A stretch of DNA of 6,009 nucleotides from an uncultured Eubacteriales bacterium. GTDB taxonomy: Bacteria; Bacillota_A; Clostridia; Oscillospirales; CAG-272. This document shows positions 5,673 through 6,009 of this stretch, piece after piece. Made by a program: the position numbers and the translations under genes. Numbering within the stretch: the first letter of the stretch is position 1; the number at the start of each line of letters is the position of its first letter. The notes under the pieces are model-generated. The model searched no databases. It was not told the DNA's origin and was given only the letters and a program-made list of their open reading frames with translations. The DNA lies in the NCBI GenBank assembly GCA_900555345.1, contig USKS01000104.1, forward strand, positions 1-6,009. The letters run 5' to 3'.

Positions 5673-6009
5673 ATGGACAATTTTACAAGCTATTTTCTCC
5701 GCGAGACTCCCGTGTTTCTCGATAATATCAGCTACGAGTCGCTGCCCGCAGGCGGCGGGGAACGTTCGCTCAACTGTAAGGACACAGTCGTTGCACAGGT
5801 AATGGCAAACGGGGTTAAAATAACGTTCAACAGAACGCTTAACTTTGACCCTGAGGGGCCGTACTCCCTGTCCGTGACCTTCGGCACTCTCATGCTGTTC
5901 GATCCCCGCAGGACGGGGGAGGTCGATTGGTCAAAAACGGACGTTGCGGGAGAGTTCCGCAAAGGGTGTCCGCAGCTTGTGGGACAGCTTATGTCGCGCA
6001 CGTCAATGC
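5673..6009 (+). CDS. Unidentified protein, 5' part; possibly SecB-like fold
   Basis: An open frame runs from ATG at 5673 to the right edge, giving 112 residues with no stop. Coding is supported by a G-rich site (GGGGG, 5663-5667) 5 bases before the ATG, by codon use like that of the neighbours, and by the 14-base gap after comM, which suggests co-transcription. The protein has no signal peptide or membrane helix. It begins MDNFTSYFLRETPVFLDNIS, then alternates strand-like stretches (VVAQVMANGVKITFNRTL, 39-56; YSLSVTFGTLMLFD, 64-77), then a polar segment with EVDW (83-86) and a likely helix EFRKGCPQLVGQLMSR (94-109). A beta-sheet followed by a C-terminal helix near a CPQLV motif recalls SecB-like export chaperones, but that is a weak impression from general layout only. 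I do not recognise the family with confidence. Confidence 0.75.
   Translation, partial: MDNFTSYFLRETPVFLDNISYESLPAGGGERSLNCKDTVVAQVMANGVKITFNRTLNFDPEGPYSLSVTFGTLMLFDPRRTGEVDWSKTDVAGEFRKGCPQLVGQLMSRTSM

Noticed and set aside
5732..6001. Minus-strand frame of 89 codons at the right edge
   Set aside because: The plus-strand frame from 5673 has a ribosome binding site, operon-like spacing after comM and a protein-like sequence; the minus frame has none of these.

Overview
The window looks like ordinary chromosome from a Gram-positive anaerobe of the Clostridia (Oscillospirales-like) type. I infer this from the protein flavour (Firmicutes-type PdxY-like kinase, YifB/ComM, a 66-residue Arc-like protein), strong GGAGG-type ribosome binding sites, a TTG start, and codon use that mixes GC-rich codons with frequent ATA isoleucine. 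Base composition is slightly GC-rich by eye and even across the genes. No insertion sequence, phage gene, tRNA, rRNA or CRISPR array was seen.

Left part, plus strand (1-2316): the 3' part of queA (queuosine tRNA modification), then miaA (isopentenylation of tRNA A37), then a pyridoxal/pyridoxamine kinase whose ATG overlaps the miaA stop by one base. All three point the same way with short or no gaps, so they probably form one transcription unit. It ends at a perfect 15-bp hairpin (2325-2358) that also serves the convergent unit from the right.

Middle part, minus strand (2374-4000): a small ribbon-helix-helix (Arc-like) gene followed by purB, adenylosuccinate lyase of the long type that resembles the animal enzyme. 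The small gene overlaps purB by 8 bp once the purB start is placed at the ATG that fits its ribosome binding site (3807, not 3816).

Right part, plus strand (4123-6009): the YifB/ComM AAA+ ATPase gene, then, 14 bases on, the start of a gene I cannot confidently name, cut by the window edge. The 122-base gap 4001-4122 holds back-to-back promoters: an extended -10 for the minus unit and a -35/-10 pair with 17-base spacing for comM. A short palindrome on the minus promoter is a possible operator for the Arc-like protein.

No clearly new system is present. The best leads are the small DNA-binding protein coupled to purB, its possible autoregulation, and the unidentified gene behind comM.
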